Source: JBGAQP01 sp044220635
GTDB lineage: Bacteria; Pseudomonadota; Gammaproteobacteria; Burkholderiales; Usitatibacteraceae
Reading direction: 5' to 3'
Assembly (NCBI GenBank): GCA_044220635.1
Contig: JBGAQP010000013.1
Coordinates: 1 to 64,000 of the forward strand
DNA: 64,000 nt
Each line of letters starts with the position of its first letter. Within the stretch, counting starts at the first letter, position 1. Below the pieces are notes generated by a model, which was not told the DNA's origin, did not search any database, and saw only the letters and a list, made by a program, of their open reading frames with translations. Of the stretch, positions 60,702 to 64,000 are shown piece after piece. The translations under genes and the position numbers were made by a program.

Positions 60702-62678
60702 ATGGCCAGCGTGTCCCGCGACGACCGCCCCGTCTTCCTTTCGACGCTGCCCGCCGGTCGCCAGGAGCAGAAGCTCGGGCTGGCGGTCATCGTCCTCTCC
60801 TTCGCCGGCTTCCTCGTGGCGATGCCCTTCGCGCAGCGGCCGCTGCCGCGCGTCGAGGCCTTCGTTCCGCTGCACGCCTCGGCGCTGGTGATCGTCGACC
60901 TGATCACCGCGATCCTGCTCTACGGCCAGTTCGCGATCCTGCGCTCGCGGGCGCTGCTCGTGCTCGCGAGCGGATACTTCTTCGCCGCCTGCCTCGCCGT
61001 CGCCCACACGCTTTCGTTCCCGGGGCTCTTCGCGCCGGAGGGGCTGCTCGGCGGCGGACGGCAGACCACGCGCTGGCTTTACCTCTTCTGGCACGGCGGC
61101 TTCCCCCTCGCGATCATCGCCTACGCCCTGCTCAAGGATCCCGAGGCCGTCCCGAAGGCCGCCGCCGGCTCCTCGCGGCCCGCGATTCTCGCGAGCCTCG
61201 CCGCCGTATCCGCGCTCGCGGCGCTGCTCGTCGCCCTCGCCACCTCCGGCCACGGGGGCCTGCCCGCGATCATGGTCGAGGACCGCTACGGCGCCTCGAT
61301 GGCATTCGTCGTCACGCCGGTGTGGGGGCTGAGCCTCGTCGCGCTCGTCATCCTGTGGTCGCGCCAGCCCCATTCCGGGCTCGACTTCTGGCTGATGGTG
61401 GTGATGTGCGCGTGGATCTTCGACGTGGCGCTCTCGGCCGTGTTCAACGCCGCGCGCTTCGACCTGGGGTTCTACGCCGGGCGCCTCTACGGGCTGTTCG
61501 CCGCGAGCTTCGTGCTCGCGGTGCTCCTGATCGAGAACGGCGTGCTCTACGGGCGGCTCGTCGCCGCCTTCGACCGCGAGAGAAGCGGGCGCGAGCGCGT
61601 CGAGACCGAGGCGCAAGACATGCGCGAGCGCCTCGCGGGCATCGTCGACTCCGCCATGGACGCGATCATCACCGTGGACGACAGCCACCGCATCGTCGTC
61701 TTCAACGCCGCGGCCGAGGCGCTTTTCGGCTGCCCGCGGGCCGAGGCGATCGGCTCGCCCATCTCGCGCTTCCTCCCCGAGCGCTTCCGCCGGGAGCACG
61801 ACGCCCACATCGCGCGCTTCGGCGACACTCGCGTGGTCTCGCGCCGCATGGGGGCGCAGCGCATCGTCATGGGCCTTCGCCACGGCGGCGAGGAGTTCCC
61901 CGCGGACGCCTCGATCTCCCAGATCGAGCAGGACGGGCGCAAGTTCTACACCGTGATCCTGCGCGACGTGACCGAGCGGGTGCTCGCCGACGAGCGCCTG
62001 CGCGCCTCCCGCGAGGAGCTGCGCGAGTTCGCCGCGCTCGCCCAGGCCGCGCGCGAGCAGGAGCAGCGCAGGATCGCGCGCGAGCTCCACGACGAGCTCG
62101 GCCAGTCGCTCGCGGCGCTGAAGATGGACGTCGACTGGATGCAGCGCGGGCTCCCGCCGGGCCAGGAGGCCCAGGTCGAGCGGCTCGCGGAGATGAAGCG
62201 CCTGCTCGATGGCACCGTGGAGGCCACGCGGCGCATCGCCTCGGACCTGCGCCCGCTCATCCTCGACGACCTGGGGCTCGTCCCCGCCGTGGAGTGGCTG
62301 GTGCAGGGGCTGCGCAAGCGCTCGGGCCTCGACGCCCGGCTCACGGTGTTCCCGGCGGACCTCGACCTGCGCGATCCCCACGCCACGGCGCTCTTCCGCA
62401 TCGTCCAGGAGTCGATGACGAACATCGTCCGCCACGCCGGCGCCACGCGCGTCGACATCGCCATCGAGAGGACCGACGGCGAGATCCGCGTGACGGTGCG
62501 CGACGACGGGAAGGGCTTCGAAACCGCCGATCCCCGCAAGCCCCTTTCGACGGGCCTCGTGGGACTGCGCGAGCGCGCCTACTTCCTCGACGGGGAAGTG
62601 GACGTGGAGAGCGCCCCCGGGCAGGGGACGACGGTGCGCGTGCGCATTCCCTTCGCCGGCGCCGCGGGCGCGCACTGA
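60702..62678 (+). CDS. MASE4-PAS sensor histidine kinase (NarL type)
   Basis: A 658-residue inner-membrane sensor kinase. The first 280 residues form a MASE4-like sensor with about eight hydrophobic helices (FVPLHASALVIVDLITAILLYGQFAILRSRALLVLASGYFF). A PAS domain follows (about 310-430, AMDAIITVDDSHRIVVFNAAAEALFGC), then HisKA_3 with the phospho-acceptor His463 in ARELHDELGQSLAALKMD, and HATPase (ESMTNIVRHAGATRVDI, DDGKGFE, GLVGLRERA). No response regulator gene is adjacent, so its partner lies elsewhere. Confidence 0.92.
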   Translation: MASVSRDDRPVFLSTLPAGRQEQKLGLAVIVLSFAGFLVAMPFAQRPLPRVEAFVPLHASALVIVDLITAILLYGQFAILRSRALLVLASGYFFAACLAVAHTLSFPGLFAPEGLLGGGRQTTRWLYLFWHGGFPLAIIAYALLKDPEAVPKAAAGSSRPAILASLAAVSALAALLVALATSGHGGLPAIMVEDRYGASMAFVVTPVWGLSLVALVILWSRQPHSGLDFWLMVVMCAWIFDVALSAVFNAARFDLGFYAGRLYGLFAASFVLAVLLIENGVLYGRLVAAFDRERSGRERVETEAQDMRERLAGIVDSAMDAIITVDDSHRIVVFNAAAEALFGCPRAEAIGSPISRFLPERFRREHDAHIARFGDTRVVSRRMGAQRIVMGLRHGGEEFPADASISQIEQDGRKFYTVILRDVTERVLADERLRASREELREFAALAQAAREQEQRRIARELHDELGQSLAALKMDVDWMQRGLPPGQEAQVERLAEMKRLLDGTVEATRRIASDLRPLILDDLGLVPAVEWLVQGLRKRSGLDARLTVFPADLDLRDPHATALFRIVQESMTNIVRHAGATRVDIAIERTDGEIRVTVRDDGKGFETADPRKPLSTGLVGLRERAYFLDGEVDVESAPGQGTTVRVRIPFAGAAGAH

Positions 62679-62687
62679 GCGGCCGCG

Positions 62688-64000
62688 CTACCAGGCGAGG
62701 CCGTAGTCCTCGCCGTGGTTGCTCGAGCCGCCCCAGAAGCTGCCGTGCCGGCGATCGATGAGGATCGCGTTCACCGGCCCCGAGGTCCGCTCGCGATAGA
62801 CGGCGTCGTAGCCCATCGCCTTCAGGGCCTCGCGCGCCGCGGGCGCGGTCCTCTCGTTGAGCAGGATCGCACCGGGGCGCGACTCGTGGTTCTCGAACGA
62901 AGCGCGCATCTGGTAGCTGTTGAACCCCGGGGCCTCGGCCGCCTGCTGGGGCGTCATGCCGAACTCGGCGACGTTGAGGAAGAACTGGAGCAGGTCCTGG
63001 TCCTGCCCGTCTCCGCCCTGCACGGCGAAGGCGAGCCAGGGCGCTCCGTCGCGCAGCGCGAGGCTCGGGGTGAGCGTGACGCGCGGGCGCTTGCCGGGCG
63101 CGAGGACGTTGAACGGGTTCTCGGCGGCGTCGAGCACGAAGCTCTGCATGCGCTGCGAAAGCCCGATGCCGGTCTTGCCGGCGATGACCGCCGGGACCCA
63201 GCCGCCGCTCGGCGTCACGGAGACGACCCACCCTTCCCTGTCCGCGGCGACGACCGAGGTCGTTCCCGCGTAGAAGGCGCGCAGGAAGCCCTCGTCGGCG
63301 GCCATCGGCGTGCCGCCCTTCGCCGGCGCCTTCTTCCTCGGCTCGCCCCATATCCCGAGCAGGTCGAGGTACGGGTTCTTCGAGCGCTGGAACGGATAGG
63401 GGTCGCCCGGCGCGGCGGCAGGGTCGTTGCGCTCCGGCTTCACGAGCTTCGCGCGCGAGCGCGCGTAGTCCTTCGAGAGCAGGCCCAGGATCGGCTCGGC
63501 CGGCGGGAAGTACGGGTCGCCGTAGTAGAAGTCGCGGTCGGCGAAGGCGAGGTTCATCGCCTGGTAGAGCGTGTGGATGTAGCGCGGGCTGTTGTAGCCC
63601 ATCGCCTTCAGGTCGAAGTTCTCGAGGATGTTGAGCGCCTGCAGCATCACCGGGCCCTGCGTCCAGTGCGTGAGCTTGTAGACCTCGATGCCGCGGTATT
63701 CGGTCTTCTCGGGCTCCTCGAGGCGGACCTCCCAGCGTGCGAGGTCCTCGAGCGTGAAGAGCCCGCCCTGCGCGCGCACGCTCTCGACCAGCTCCCGGGC
63801 GATGTCGCCGCGATAGAAGCGCTCGTAGGCGGCGAGGATCGCCGCCTTGCGGCCCTTTCCGTCGGCGAGCGCGCGCGCCTCCGCCTCGACGAGCCTGCGC
63901 AGCGTCGCGGCGAGCTCGGGCTGGCGGAAGATCTCGCCCGGCTCGGGCGCGTGGGCGCCCTCCCTCGGCAGCATGATGCGGCGCGAGTCGGGCCACTTCA
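62688..64000 (-). CDS. Gamma-glutamyltransferase-like protein (5' end outside window)
   Basis: The C-terminal 435 or so residues of a gamma-glutamyltranspeptidase-fold precursor; the frame runs off the right edge. Features: DIARELVESVRAQGGLFTLEDLARWEV, YQAMNLAFADRDFYYGDPYF, and the autoprocessing/nucleophile region AGTTSVVAADREGWVVSVTPSGG, where a threonine begins the small subunit. The end GGSSNHGEDYGLAW is unusual for classical GGT. It may be an exported amidohydrolase-like member; the signal peptide is out of view. Confidence 0.85.
   Translation of the reverse strand, partial: KWPDSRRIMLPREGAHAPEPGEIFRQPELAATLRRLVEAEARALADGKGRKAAILAAYERFYRGDIARELVESVRAQGGLFTLEDLARWEVRLEEPEKTEYRGIEVYKLTHWTQGPVMLQALNILENFDLKAMGYNSPRYIHTLYQAMNLAFADRDFYYGDPYFPPAEPILGLLSKDYARSRAKLVKPERNDPAAAPGDPYPFQRSKNPYLDLLGIWGEPRKKAPAKGGTPMAADEGFLRAFYAGTTSVVAADREGWVVSVTPSGGWVPAVIAGKTGIGLSQRMQSFVLDAAENPFNVLAPGKRPRVTLTPSLALRDGAPWLAFAVQGGDGQDQDLLQFFLNVAEFGMTPQQAAEAPGFNSYQMRASFENHESRPGAILLNERTAPAAREALKAMGYDAVYRERTSGPVNAILIDRRHGSFWGGSSNHGEDYGLAW

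Noticed and set aside
58547..62761. A 1404-codon + strand open frame
   Set aside because: It covers the antisense of the aldolase/dehydrogenase and an off-frame of the histidine kinase; both real genes are well supported.

Overview
The window is 64 kb of GC-rich, densely coded DNA from a Gram-negative bacterium, most likely a proteobacterium of the Betaproteobacteria/Burkholderiales kind. This is an inference from the rhizobial/Ralstonia-type hup-hyp hydrogenase cluster with a Tat-exported small subunit, the lipoproteins, the TRAP transporter, and the AraC, MASE4 and GGDEF/EAL regulators; no rRNA or tRNA gene is present to settle it. Both ends cut genes: a V/A-ATPase subunit I at the left and a gamma-glutamyltransferase-like gene at the right.

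Left part (1-6756): a tightly overlapped V/A-type ATPase operon, I-K-F-E-A-B-D, on the + strand; subunit C is not in the window. Next to it, 6776-12160 on the - strand, lies the most unusual region. It is a run of lower-GC genes separated by attC-like integron recombination sites, with no integrase in the window (a CALIN-like cassette array). In reading order the cassettes encode an unknown protein, a protein with a HEPN-like motif, an Mrr-type restriction endonuclease, a SIR2-like protein, a two-helix membrane protein, a cassette without a clear gene, and a CARDB lipoprotein. Three neighbouring cassettes therefore resemble anti-phage defence components.

Middle part (12.3-28.2 kb): mixed host genes. 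They include a large membrane protein divergent from a two-DTG aspartyl-protease lipoprotein, an AraC regulator with a small barrel protein, a BrnT/BrnA toxin-antitoxin pair, a DUF123 GIY-YIG-type protein, a streptogramin-lyase-like propeller, several secreted proteins, a LysE exporter, a GcvR-like ACT protein, and two tandem secreted proteins that share a nearly identical FG-GAP beta-propeller. One of the two is an M4 metalloprotease.

Hydrogenase part (28.2-44.0 kb, - strand): hupSLC, an orphan HigA-like regulator, then hupDFGHIJK-hypABFCDEX. This is the rhizobial hup/hyp order without hupE. The small subunit carries the six-cysteine signature of O2-tolerant group 1d enzymes, and HypX (CO ligand synthesis in air) is present. 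Two copies of the dyad TGTAAC-N7-GTTACA lie upstream of hupS and hupD, and an FNR-type dyad lies between higA and hupD.

Right part (44.4-64 kb): a TRAP transporter (dctPQM) coupled to an enoyl-CoA hydratase and a family III CoA-transferase; a TauE/SafE permease; small envelope proteins; an amidohydrolase coupled to a 3-hydroxyacyl-CoA dehydrogenase; a long nested hairpin repeat; a GAF-PAS-GAF-GGDEF-EAL protein whose last residues lie in that repeat; NudC; a DUF1801 protein; a Gly/Ala repeat membrane protein; a bifunctional aldolase/dehydrogenase; a MASE4 histidine kinase; and the partial gamma-glutamyltransferase.
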